The notes: generated by a model from the sequence alone, not told the origin. A stretch of DNA of 8,543 nt from Treponema sp. (GCA_031264395.1 JAISEB010000075.1:1-8543), one strand, 5' to 3'; positions 1 to 6,173 are shown, numbered from the stretch's first letter. A program made the numbers and translations.

Positions 1-381
1 GGAAAAGTTTAGGTTCAGGTTTGACAATTTTTGTATTATGCCGACCCATATACATCTGCTTATTACGCCCGGCGACGGGGGAGACCTTACCCGGATTATG
101 CACTGGATCAAGACCCATTCGGCCAAACGCTGGAACCGGATACACGGTTCCACGGACCACATGTGGGGGGCGCGGTATTTTGCCCGCCCCATTAAAGATC
201 CGGGGGATTATTTTTTCGTGATGAGTATATCGACCAAAATCCCGTTAAAGCCGGTTTGGCGGCGTCTGTGGGGGAATGGAAAGCTTCGGGGGCGTATTAT
301 ATCCGGCATAATCTTTCCGGTCTGGTTGACTATACCCATTTTACCCGCTTGTCATATACCCGGCTGTTACCGGCTCCGTAG
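1..381 (+). pseudogene. REP-associated / IS200-like HUH (Y1) transposase, 3' part, split by a -1 frame change
   Basis: This is the C-terminal part of a Y1 transposase, a single-strand DNA nickase of the family that mobilises IS200/IS605 or REP elements. The reading frame is open at the left edge of the window (codons from base 2), so the N-terminus is missing. The HUH motif lies in M-P-T-H-I-H-L-L-I at 38-64 and is followed by the usual 'L-x-x-I-M-x-x-I-K' and 'W-G-x-R-Y' blocks. The expected 'Y-I-x-x-N-P-V-K-A-G-L' block, which should carry the catalytic tyrosine, is present at 226-258 but in the -1 frame. The join falls in the T-run at 211-216, and the second frame ends at the TAG at 379-381. 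Both halves read as normal family sequence with no internal stop. The gene is therefore either a recent single-base pseudogene or uses -1 frameshifting. Family assignment is firm; IS200 versus RAYT subgroup is inferred, the latter from the adjacent REP-like palindromes. Confidence 0.8.
211..217 (+). other. Slippery heptamer T TTT TTC at the transposase frame change
   Basis: In the upstream frame (codons starting at 206, 209, 212, 215) the bases 211-217 read as T-TTT-TTC, which fits the X XXY YYZ pattern for -1 ribosomal slippage. A slip here gives D-Y-F-F-R-D-E-Y-I-D-Q-N-P, exactly the continuous family sequence. I see no convincing stimulatory hairpin downstream and did not identify an internal Shine-Dalgarno. 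A one-base deletion in the homopolymer would produce the same picture. Confidence 0.35.
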
Positions 382-382
382 A

Positions 383-401
383 AACAGTGCCTGTCACCGT
401 T
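383..401 (+). repeat. REP-like imperfect palindrome (left copy)
   Basis: The 19-base unit AACAGTGCCTGTCACCGTT starts two bases after the transposase stop codon. Folded on its central T, seven of nine positions pair. Its core matches the reverse complement of the unit at 435-447 in 11 of 13 positions, so the two units form an inverted pair like the bipartite REP (BIME) arrangement. REP-type palindromes next to a Y1 transposase are the known hallmark of RAYT systems. Copy number in the genome cannot be judged from one window. Confidence 0.5.
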
Positions 402-431
402 AGGTGTGGCGCTTGATTGAACTTGCATCCA

Positions 432-450
432 AACGGTGCCAGGCACCTTT
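432..450 (-). repeat. REP-like palindrome (right copy, inverted)
   Basis: The core GGTGCCAGGCACC at 435-447 is a perfect palindrome around a central A, and the 19-base unit pairs in eight of nine positions. It is oriented opposite to the copy at 383-401, with 30 bases between them. Together they probably form one mobile REP doublet mobilised by, or left behind by, the neighbouring transposase. I assigned the minus strand relative to the left copy. Confidence 0.5.
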
Positions 451-535
451 GCGCGAATGGTGTGTTGTAAGGGAACGGTTGAAGAAGGCCCGGAAAGCCG
501 CGCCAATCATCCTTTTTAACCATTCTTTTTTCATG

Positions 536-561
536 TTTTATATGACAGTTGTCATATAAAA
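536..561. promoter_or_regulatory. Perfect 12-bp inverted repeat, candidate operator
   Basis: Two 12-base arms, TTTTATATGACA and TGTCATATAAAA, are perfectly complementary and separated only by GT. The site lies in an AT-rich patch 62 bases upstream of the gene at 624. The short two-base centre and the TATGACA/TGTCATA core suggest a dimeric helix-turn-helix repressor site rather than a transcription terminator, because the loop is too short for a good hairpin. The right arm contains TTGTCA (549-554), which could serve as a -35 element, but the only -10 at proper spacing (TCTACA, 571-576) is weak. No regulator gene in the window is an obvious partner. Confidence 0.55.
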
Positions 562-623
562 TAAAGCAAATCTACATGTTATCCCCCTTATTCCGATACA
601 TTCCATGAAAAAAGGGGTACATC

Positions 624-1499
624 ATGCAGGATGCAACGCTCAACGATCTTTACAACAGTTATACGTTAAACAAACTGGACAAACGGGAGTTCGAGGAGGC
701 CCTCTTCAAAAACATCATGCACAATTACGGGCGCTTTTTTCCGTATCACTGGCGGCGGGATGACCGCGCCGATTATCTCTGCTGGCTTTACCCGCGCATC
801 TCGCGGGCCATCGATCATTACCGGGATACCGGTTCATCCTTCGAAGCCTACATGGGCGCCATGCTGCGCTGGTCGGTCAGGGAATGGAGATCCTATGGAA
901 AAGATTTCAGGATACAGGACTACGCCGCATGGATGGGGCTAACGTCGGATTACGAGGAATCTTCATGGGCCGCGCCGGAACAGCTTGAAGAGAAGGTCTG
1001 TTCGCGCGAAACGGGCTACGCGGACTGTAAAGAACCGCCAAAAATAGCCAATCCCCGGCAGGTTCTGATTCTGATGCTTAAAACGTATTATTGCGTATCC
1101 GATGATTTTCTTGAGCATGCCGCCCCGCTGGTCGGGGTAAGCAAGGAAGACCTTGGAAACATGGTAGAGGCGCTGAGGAAACGGAGGCTGGAGCGGGAGG
1201 ACGAGATCCGCCGGCTGCGGGAACGGATCTGCGGCCAATTTTACCGGTGTATTGTATATGAAAGGAGGATGCTCACACAGATTGAAGACAGGATTGCGTA
1301 CAACAGGACACGGGAACGGCTGAAAAAAGCGCGGGAAAGGCTGAAATCGATGAGGGGACGGCTGTCGCGGATACGGATGGAGGCCACCAATCTGCAGGTT
1401 TCACAGGTGCTCAATGTCCCAAAAGGAACGATAGATTCGAGCCTCTACGCCCTGCGGAACCGCATGGGACGCGCCCCGGACACGGCGAACGGCGGTTGA
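624..1499 (+). CDS. Divergent sigma-70-like / HTH protein of unknown function, 291 aa
   Basis: I do not recognise a named family. Residues 47-92 (R-D-D-R-A-D-Y-L, then A-I-D-H-Y-R-D-T-G-S-S-F-E-A-Y) resemble sigma-70 region 2 around the 'eG...g...AidrFd...g..F.tYa' signature. Residues about 256-281 (T-N-L-Q-V-S-Q-V-L-N-V-P-K-G-T-I-D-S-S-L-Y-A-L-R-N-R-M) look like a sigma region 4 helix-turn-helix. Between them is a very basic, Arg/Glu-rich segment (about 184-250) predicted to be long helices or a coiled coil, which normal sigma factors lack. There is no signal peptide or membrane segment. The ATG at 624 is supported by an AAGGGG Shine-Dalgarno at 612-617. The gene is single, with a palindrome upstream and a hairpin directly after its stop. 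It could be an alternative sigma factor, a sigma-derived regulator or another HTH protein. The coding call is strong and the function is tentative. Confidence 0.8.
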   Translation: MQDATLNDLYNSYTLNKLDKREFEEALFKNIMHNYGRFFPYHWRRDDRADYLCWLYPRISRAIDHYRDTGSSFEAYMGAMLRWSVREWRSYGKDFRIQDYAAWMGLTSDYEESSWAAPEQLEEKVCSRETGYADCKEPPKIANPRQVLILMLKTYYCVSDDFLEHAAPLVGVSKEDLGNMVEALRKRRLEREDEIRRLRERICGQFYRCIVYERRMLTQIEDRIAYNRTRERLKKARERLKSMRGRLSRIRMEATNLQVSQVLNVPKGTIDSSLYALRNRMGRAPDTANGG

Positions 1500-1541
1500 G
1501 CCGAAGGTTAAGCGGAGTGCAACTTTCGGCCCCTGTCTTTT
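1500..1541 (+). terminator. Candidate intrinsic terminator after the sigma-like gene
   Basis: Ten-base arms GCCGAAGGTT (1500-1509) and AACTTTCGGC (1521-1530) pair with a single G-U, around an 11-base loop. The hairpin begins at the base after the TGA stop and is followed by CCCTGTCTTTT, a short, imperfect U-tract. The stem is good and the tail is poor, so it could instead be a 3'-end stabilising hairpin. Confidence 0.5.
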
Positions 1542-1556
1542 CGGCAAAAAAAACAG

Positions 1557-1562
1557 CATAAT
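1557..1562 (+). promoter_or_regulatory. Possible -10 box (CATAAT) of the fliL-like gene
   Basis: CATAAT matches the TATAAT consensus in five of six positions and ends seven bases before the ATG at 1570. No good -35 is visible at 16-18 bases upstream; TGTCTT at 1534-1539 is poor. If used, transcription would start about one base before the ATG, giving an essentially leaderless mRNA. Confidence 0.3.
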
Positions 1563-1569
1563 AATATGA

Positions 1570-2073
1570 ATGAAAAGACTTGCGGGGACGCCTTCGCCGG
1601 GACTGCGTGTTCTTTACCGCGTTCTCCTTGCCGCCGCCATGATCCTTGGCGTTGTTTTTGCCGCCGGAACGGCGGCGGGGCTCATCCGGGGACGCGGCGC
1701 CCGCCCGCTAGTGACCCTCGGCGGTACAGGCGCGGACGCCGGCAGCATCCCGGGCCCCGCCGCAGGCGAAGCTGTCGAGGCTGTTTATTCGGGCCTGGGC
1801 CGCCTTCGTATTCCGGCCGGAAACGCCACGGTCATTCTTTCCGTCACCTTTCCCTATTTTCCGGGGGACATGGCCTTTACCGAGGAACTTGTCGCCAGAA
1901 CGCCCGCCCTCCGGGAAACTGCCGCCGCTTATTTTTCTTCCCTTGCCCCCGGAGAACTGGAAAATTCCGGCGAGGAAAAGATCAAGGCGGAACTTCTTGA
2001 CCGTTTTAACAGGACGCTCAGGCTGGGAAAGATCCGTACCCTGTACTTCAGCGATTTCTTGGTTCTGGAATGA
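1570..2073 (+). CDS. FliL-like flagellar basal-body-associated membrane protein, 167 aa
   Basis: This is predicted to be a single-pass inner-membrane protein with a periplasmic domain. FliL proteins sit at the flagellar motor around the stator and influence torque or stator engagement. Residues 10-40 form one strong membrane segment after a short basic N-terminus. Residues about 87-167 carry the FliL pattern: V-I-L-S-V-T-F-P-Y-F-P-G-D, then E-E-K-I-K-A-E-L-L-D-R-F-N, then L-G-K-I-R-T-L-Y-F-S-D-F-L at the very C-terminus. The length fits the family. An overlapping ATG four bases upstream (1566) opens a different frame that encodes a low-complexity shadow. There is no Shine-Dalgarno before the ATG at 1570. 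No other flagellar gene is nearby, so this is probably a paralogue outside the main fliL-motA/B-type operon. I give no symbol because orthology to fliL itself is unproven. Confidence 0.75.
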   Translation: MKRLAGTPSPGLRVLYRVLLAAAMILGVVFAAGTAAGLIRGRGARPLVTLGGTGADAGSIPGPAAGEAVEAVYSGLGRLRIPAGNATVILSVTFPYFPGDMAFTEELVARTPALRETAAAYFSSLAPGELENSGEEKIKAELLDRFNRTLRLGKIRTLYFSDFLVLE

Positions 2074-2141
2074 AGTAAGGCGGTTTTACCGGCCGTGTTC
2101 CCGGACAGGCCGCAACCAAACGGAAAAGGCGGGGTCAAAAC

Positions 2142-2171
2142 TGGACGAAGTGTTCCGGCAAGGAGTATTAT
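2142..2171 (+). promoter_or_regulatory. Candidate housekeeping promoter of the sigma/anti-sigma operon
   Basis: TGGACG (2142-2147, four of six matches to TTGACA) is followed after 18 bases by TATTAT (2166-2171, five of six matches to TATAAT). Transcription would start near 2178, leaving about 19 bases of leader with the Shine-Dalgarno AAGGAG (2181-2186) ten bases before the ATG at 2197. It is the only plausible promoter I see in the 123-base gap after the fliL-like gene. Confidence 0.45.
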
Positions 2172-2196
2172 AGTAAGGTGAAGGAGCAGCCGAGTC

Positions 2197-2535
2197 ATGG
2201 ATCAGCTTTCTTATCCCGCCCAGATTATTATTTCACTCATCCCCATAGTCGGCATTGTTATGGGGGCTACGGTCGTTTTCTTTTACCTTTTGTGGAATCA
2301 CCGGCGCAGGGTTCTGCTTATCGAGGCGGGTCATTACACCCGGCCCGACTTCGATCTCCTTTCGTTCAGCCTTTTGGCAGGCCTTTTGCTTCTGGGCGTA
2401 GGGCTTGCGCTGACGATTTTTTTAAGCCTGGCGCAGGGGTTAAATTACGGGCTTCTGGGGGGAATTATTCCCCTGGCCGTTGGAATAGGACTTGTAGCCT
2501 ATTACCTGATCAAACGGAACAGTCCGGCCCCATGA
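2197..2535 (+). CDS. Small three-TM membrane protein, first gene of the ECF sigma operon
   Basis: This 112-aa integral membrane protein has three predicted membrane segments at about residues 9-33, 54-80 and 84-105. A short basic loop, H-R-R-R-V-L-L-I-E-A-G (35-45), lies after the first segment. That motif, with a preceding hydrophobic I-I-S-L-I-P-I-V-G-I stretch, resembles small DUF6249-type membrane proteins often encoded beside ECF sigma factors; I make this assignment from memory of the pattern and hold it loosely. The start is supported by AAGGAG at 2181-2186. Its stop overlaps the start of the sigma gene in an ATGA, so the two are probably translationally coupled. It may take part in sensing with the anti-sigma factor, which is inference from position only. 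Confidence 0.8.
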   Translation: MDQLSYPAQIIISLIPIVGIVMGATVVFFYLLWNHRRRVLLIEAGHYTRPDFDLLSFSLLAGLLLLGVGLALTIFLSLAQGLNYGLLGGIIPLAVGIGLVAYYLIKRNSPAP

Positions 2536-3086
2536 GTGCGGAAGGAGACGCGGACGAAGAAATCATTGTTGCCGGGGTCCTTCGGGGCGAAAAAGATCTG
2601 TTCCGGCTCTTGGTTAAACGGCATGAAAAGGCTGTCTTCAGAATGGGGATAAGTTTTTTCAGGAATTCCGAGGATGCCGCCGATTTTGCGCAGGACGTGT
2701 TTTTAAAGGCTTTTCGCAGCCTTGCCCGGTTTGAGGGGCGCTCCCGGTTTTCCACCTGGCTGTACCGCATCGCCTACAATACCGCCGTCAATACGTTCAG
2801 CCGGAAACGGGAGTATTTGAGCCTTGCGGAAGAGCCGGGAAACGGCGGGGACGACCCGGAACAAAAGCTCATCCGGGAAGCCGCCCGCCTCGCGGTGCTG
2901 GGCGCGGTGCAGGATCTTCCCGAACGGTACCGGATCTGCGTGGATATGTTCTTTTTTTATGACAGATCCTACCAGGAAATAGAAGCGATTACCGGAATTC
3001 CGGTTAACACGATAAAATCCCACGTGTTCAGGGCCAAGAAACTGCTTAGGGAACGGCTCGCGGGGATTGCGGACAGCGATATATAG
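2532..3086 (+). CDS. RNA polymerase sigma factor, ECF subfamily (RpoE-like), 184 aa
   Basis: This is a group 4 sigma factor that directs RNA polymerase to a small regulon. Region 2 covers about residues 27-92 (R-H-E-K-A-V-F-R-M, D-A-A-D-F-A-Q-D-V-F-L-K-A-F, R-F-E-G-R-S-R-F-S-T-W-L-Y-R-I-A-Y-N). An acidic linker with G-N-G-G-D-D-P-E follows at 103-110. Region 4 spans about 124-178 (L-P-E-R-Y-R, S-Y-Q-E-I-E-A-I-T-G-I-P-V-N-T-I-K-S-H-V-F-R-A-K-K-L-L). Length is typical. The frame is open upstream to 2178, but I choose the ATG at 2532 because the upstream extension overlaps the membrane-protein gene and does not resemble any sigma N-terminus. It is followed after nine bases by the anti-sigma gene. 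No ECF-type autoregulatory promoter is convincing upstream. Confidence 0.95.
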   Translation: MSAEGDADEEIIVAGVLRGEKDLFRLLVKRHEKAVFRMGISFFRNSEDAADFAQDVFLKAFRSLARFEGRSRFSTWLYRIAYNTAVNTFSRKREYLSLAEEPGNGGDDPEQKLIREAARLAVLGAVQDLPERYRICVDMFFFYDRSYQEIEAITGIPVNTIKSHVFRAKKLLRERLAGIADSDI

Positions 3087-3095
3087 GAGGATGCC

Positions 3096-3593
3096 ATGAA
3101 TTGCCGGGAAATAATGGATATGGTCTATGAATATGACGGGGATGATTCCACTCCCCTGCTTGTACAGCTTCGTATCCGGCTGCATTCCTTTTTCTGTCTC
3201 CAGTGCGCCCGGGAACTGGAGCGCTACGCGGCCGCCCGGGAAGCCCTCCGCAGCGGTTTTTTTACCCCCGCCGATCTTGAAGAGTCTGTAATGGCCCGCA
3301 TTATGCGGGAAGATCCGGCGGAAGCGGACGAGTACGAAGAGGAATGCGCCATGGAAGGAACGTCCGAAGAGGCGGGCGTATCCTTCAGAAGCTGGATAAT
3401 CACGGGAATTGTGATGTTTTTTTCCCTTTCGACCTCCTTTTTCAGCCTTAATTTTACAAAACTGGCCATTTCCCAGGATCTTTCCTTTCTGCTTCCCATG
3501 GGAATCACCATAGGAGCGGTCCTGACCATCTACTGCACCATTTTTATAGGCAGCCATATAAAGGAATTGTCGGAAAAGTTCGGTTTACGTTGA
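3096..3593 (+). CDS. Membrane-bound zinc-finger anti-sigma factor, 165 aa
   Basis: This is the likely partner that holds the ECF sigma factor inactive at the membrane. The N-terminal cytoplasmic part has the zinc-associated anti-sigma (ZAS) pattern C3...H30-x3-C34-x2-C37. An acidic linker (about 72-93, rich in Glu/Asp) follows. Two membrane segments lie at about residues 99-121 and 131-153, and a short charged tail ends the protein. With two segments, both ends should be cytoplasmic and only a tiny loop would face the periplasm. A canonical RseA-like periplasmic sensor domain is therefore absent, and the signal may come through a partner such as the small membrane protein at 2197. The Shine-Dalgarno AGGAGG (3085-3090) overlaps the sigma stop codon and sits five bases before the ATG. 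The membrane assignment and the ZAS motif are clear; the partner is inferred from the operon. Confidence 0.9.
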   Translation: MNCREIMDMVYEYDGDDSTPLLVQLRIRLHSFFCLQCARELERYAAAREALRSGFFTPADLEESVMARIMREDPAEADEYEEECAMEGTSEEAGVSFRSWIITGIVMFFSLSTSFFSLNFTKLAISQDLSFLLPMGITIGAVLTIYCTIFIGSHIKELSEKFGLR

Positions 3594-3618
3594 CACAATT
3601 TCCCCACAGGCATACTCT
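3590..3618 (+). promoter_or_regulatory. Promoter of the glucan phosphorylase gene
   Basis: A perfect TTGACA (3590-3595) is followed after 17 bases by TACTCT (3613-3618, a weak -10). The -35 contains the TGA stop of the anti-sigma gene. The -10 ends six bases before the ATG at 3625, so transcription would begin at or next to the start codon. No Shine-Dalgarno is present, which fits a leaderless message. Confidence 0.55.
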
Positions 3619-3624
3619 TGTAAT

Positions 3625-6165
3625 ATGAATATTTCAACATATACCGTAAAGCCGAAACTTCCCGGGGTTCTGAAACCGCTGGAAGAAATAGCCAGGAATC
3701 TTTGGCTTTCGTGGAATTTTGACGCGGTCCAGCTTTTTATCAGGCTGGATTACGAACTGTGGCTGCAATCTCAACAGAGTCCCGTCCGGGTGCTGGGCAT
3801 GGTAAGCCAGAAACGGCTGGCTGAGGTCGCCGGGGACGATTCCTACCTTGCCGCGCTGAAGGAGGTGTACGAGCACTTCCAGCGTTACAAAAAGGGCGAA
3901 ACCTGGTACCGCGGCCCCAGAAAGGAAGTAGTTGCCTACTTCTCCATGGAATACGGCATGGATGTGTCCCTTTCCATTTATTCAGGCGGCTTGGGAATAC
4001 TTTCGGGCGATCACATGAAGACCTCGTCGGACATGGGGCTTCCCCTGGTGGGCGTGGGGCTCCTTTACCGGCAGGGGTATTTTACCCAAAAACTCAACGC
4101 CGACGGTTTTCAACAGGAAAGCTACCCCGAAAACGACTGGTACAACATGCCGGTAGAGCGAAAAGTTGACAGGAGCGGGAATCCCATCAAGATTTCCGTG
4201 GATCTTGCCGGCAGCCAGGCCATAGCCCAAATCTGGGAGGCCAAGGTGGGCCGTTCCTCCCTGTATCTTTTGGATACCAACATAGCCGAAAACGCCCCCG
4301 ACATACGGAACGTTACGGCGGCCCTTTACGGCGGCGACAAGGAAACCCGCATTCAGCAGGAGATCCTCCTTGGCATAGGGGGCATACGGGCCCTGCGCGC
4401 GCTGGGCATAAATCCCGCCGCCACCCATATGAACGAGGGGCATTCGGCCTTTTTGGGGCTGGAGCGCATCAGGGAGATCATGGCGGAAAAGAGCTTTACC
4501 TTTGACGAAGCCAGGGAAGCCGTCTGGCCTACCAATATCTTTACCACCCACACGCCGGTTCCCGCGGGAAACGAACGTTTTGACATCAGCCTTATGGAAA
4601 AGTATTTCCGTTCGTGGCCCCAGATCCTGGGGATTTCATGGAAGGACTTCATAGGTTTGGGCCGCGTCAAGCCCGGCGATGATCATGAAACCTACTGCAT
4701 GACGGTTCTTGCGCTGAAACTGTCGGCCTATGCCAACGGCGTGGCCCGCCTTCACGGTATAGTTTCACGGGAAATGTGGAAGGATCTGTGGCCCGGCCTT
4801 CCCCTTAATGAAGTGCCCATAGGACACGTGACCAACGGCGTTCATCCCCGGACTTGGGTTTCAAGCGGTATGACCGATCTTCTGGACCGCTACTTTGGCC
4901 CCCGCTTCGAGGAGGAACCCACCGATCTTGCAATCTGGGACAGGATGGACCGTATTTCCGACGAAGAGCTCTGGCGCACCCACGAGCGGCGCCGGGAGCG
5001 GCTTGTGGCCTTTGCCCGCGACCGCATCAGGGAACGCTACCGGAGAACGGGCGCGGTGGAACGGCGCATGCGGCAGGCCGAAGACGCCCTTTCCCCCTAT
5101 GCCCTGACCCTGTGCTTTGCCCGCCGTTTTGCCACTTACAAGCGGGGAAATCTCCTTCTGCGGGACCCGGAGCGGCTCTTGCGCCTTGTCAAGGACAACG
5201 ACAGGCCCGTACAGCTTATCTTCGCCGGCAAAGCGCATCCCCACGACATGCCCGGCAAGGATCTTATCCGCGAAATCATCCACTTTGCCGAAAAATACGA
5301 CGTAACAAGCCGTATCGTGTTCATCGAAAATTACGACATGACCGTAGCCCGCTACCTGACATCGGGAGGCGATGTCTGGCTCAACACCCCCCGCAGGCCC
5401 ATGGAGGCGTCGGGCACCAGCGGCATGAAGGCCGCCATGAACGGCGTGCTCAACTGCTCCATTCTGGACGGCTGGTGGGACGAGGCGTACAATCCGGAAC
5501 TTGGCTGGGCCATAGGGCAAGGTGAAGAATACCACGACGATCAGCTTCAGGATGATATTGAAAGCAAGGCCCTTTACGATCTTCTGGAAAGGGACATCGT
5601 GCCCCTGTTCTACCAGCGCGGCAGGGACGGGCTTCCCCGCGAGTGGATAAAGAGGATGAAAGCCTGCATGAATACCATAGGCCAGTCCATGTCCAGCCAC
5701 CGCATGCTTATGGATTATTCCAACAACTTTTACTTTCCGGCCCTTAAAAATTACCGCCGTATTGTCAAGGATGATTACGCCGAATCCAAATCGCTTGCGG
5801 CATATTTCACCAAACTGCGCCAGGGCTGGGACGGGCTGCGGATCAACAAGATTGAGTCCAACGCCAGGCCGGTCATGCAGCGGGGCGATTCCCTTACCGT
5901 TACCGCCTACATCGATCTTGGGCCCCTGAGTCCGGAAGAAGTTCTGGTTGAACTGTACCACGGTTCGGTATCCAATCAGTCCAGCGACATCAAAAACGCC
6001 CGCCGGGTTGAGATGAAGTGGGCCGGTACCGAAGGAAACATGAACCTTTACCAGATCAGGATAGAAACCTCCGATACGGGTTTTCAGGGACATACGGTGC
6101 GCATACTGCCCAAACACGCGGCGCTGGTACATCCCTACCGGTCCGGTTTCATTAAGTGGGCCTAG
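3625..6165 (+). CDS. glgP: Alpha-glucan (glycogen/maltodextrin) phosphorylase, GT35, DUF3417-type, 846 aa
   Basis: This PLP enzyme splits alpha-1,4-glucans with phosphate to release glucose-1-phosphate; it acts in the cytoplasm on storage glycogen or maltodextrins. Residues about 5-95 match the DUF3417 N-terminal domain (L-E-E-I-A-R-N-L-W-L-S-W-N) typical of the long bacterial/archaeal phosphorylase branch. The core follows: Y-F-S-M-E-Y-G at 105-111, S-G-G-L-G-I-L-S-G-D-H shortly after, H-M-N-E-G-H-S-A-F with H273, R-R-F-A-T-Y-K-R at 500-507, F-A-G-K-A-H-P at 533-539, and E-A-S-G-T-S-G-M-K with the presumed PLP lysine K602. The C-terminus ends in the usual H-P-Y-R-S-G-F-I-K-W-A. The length is that of a complete enzyme and I see no frame break. 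It is the first gene after the sigma operon but has its own promoter-like element. Maltodextrin versus glycogen preference cannot be read from sequence. Confidence 0.95.
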   Translation: MNISTYTVKPKLPGVLKPLEEIARNLWLSWNFDAVQLFIRLDYELWLQSQQSPVRVLGMVSQKRLAEVAGDDSYLAALKEVYEHFQRYKKGETWYRGPRKEVVAYFSMEYGMDVSLSIYSGGLGILSGDHMKTSSDMGLPLVGVGLLYRQGYFTQKLNADGFQQESYPENDWYNMPVERKVDRSGNPIKISVDLAGSQAIAQIWEAKVGRSSLYLLDTNIAENAPDIRNVTAALYGGDKETRIQQEILLGIGGIRALRALGINPAATHMNEGHSAFLGLERIREIMAEKSFTFDEAREAVWPTNIFTTHTPVPAGNERFDISLMEKYFRSWPQILGISWKDFIGLGRVKPGDDHETYCMTVLALKLSAYANGVARLHGIVSREMWKDLWPGLPLNEVPIGHVTNGVHPRTWVSSGMTDLLDRYFGPRFEEEPTDLAIWDRMDRISDEELWRTHERRRERLVAFARDRIRERYRRTGAVERRMRQAEDALSPYALTLCFARRFATYKRGNLLLRDPERLLRLVKDNDRPVQLIFAGKAHPHDMPGKDLIREIIHFAEKYDVTSRIVFIENYDMTVARYLTSGGDVWLNTPRRPMEASGTSGMKAAMNGVLNCSILDGWWDEAYNPELGWAIGQGEEYHDDQLQDDIESKALYDLLERDIVPLFYQRGRDGLPREWIKRMKACMNTIGQSMSSHRMLMDYSNNFYFPALKNYRRIVKDDYAESKSLAAYFTKLRQGWDGLRINKIESNARPVMQRGDSLTVTAYIDLGPLSPEEVLVELYHGSVSNQSSDIKNARRVEMKWAGTEGNMNLYQIRIETSDTGFQGHTVRILPKHAALVHPYRSGFIKWA

Positions 6166-6173
6166 TTCCTTTA

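Noticed and set aside
404..559. Possible 51-codon GTG-started frame after the transposase, containing R-E-R-L-K-K-A-R, a string also found in the 291-aa protein.
   Set aside because: It runs through the REP-like palindrome and into the AT-rich palindrome, has no ribosome binding site, and the shared basic string is short enough to be coincidence.
1566..2000. 144-aa plus-strand frame overlapping the fliL-like gene.
   Set aside because: It is Arg/Gly/Pro/Cys-rich low-complexity sequence, whereas the alternative frame carries the membrane segment and FliL signature.
2083..2124. Loose inverted repeat CGGCC...GGCCG after the fliL-like gene, considered as a terminator.
   Set aside because: Only five bases pair cleanly around a loop of about a dozen bases and no T-tract follows.
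2114..2136. AAC-N17-GTC spacing reminiscent of an ECF autoregulatory promoter.
   Set aside because: The match is only six bases and lacks the flanking GG and TT of typical ECF -35 elements; the housekeeping-type promoter at 2142-2171 is better.
2178..2531. In-frame 5' extension of the ECF sigma gene starting from a GTG at 2178, giving 302 aa.
   Set aside because: It fully overlaps the well-formed three-TM membrane protein in another frame, has no sigma-like sequence, and the ATG at 2532 gives a normal ECF length with an ATGA coupling.
4861..6132. Long open frame of 423 aa on the minus strand inside glgP.
   Set aside because: It lies opposite strongly conserved phosphorylase codons and its translation resembles no protein; it is an expected antisense shadow in GC-rich coding DNA.
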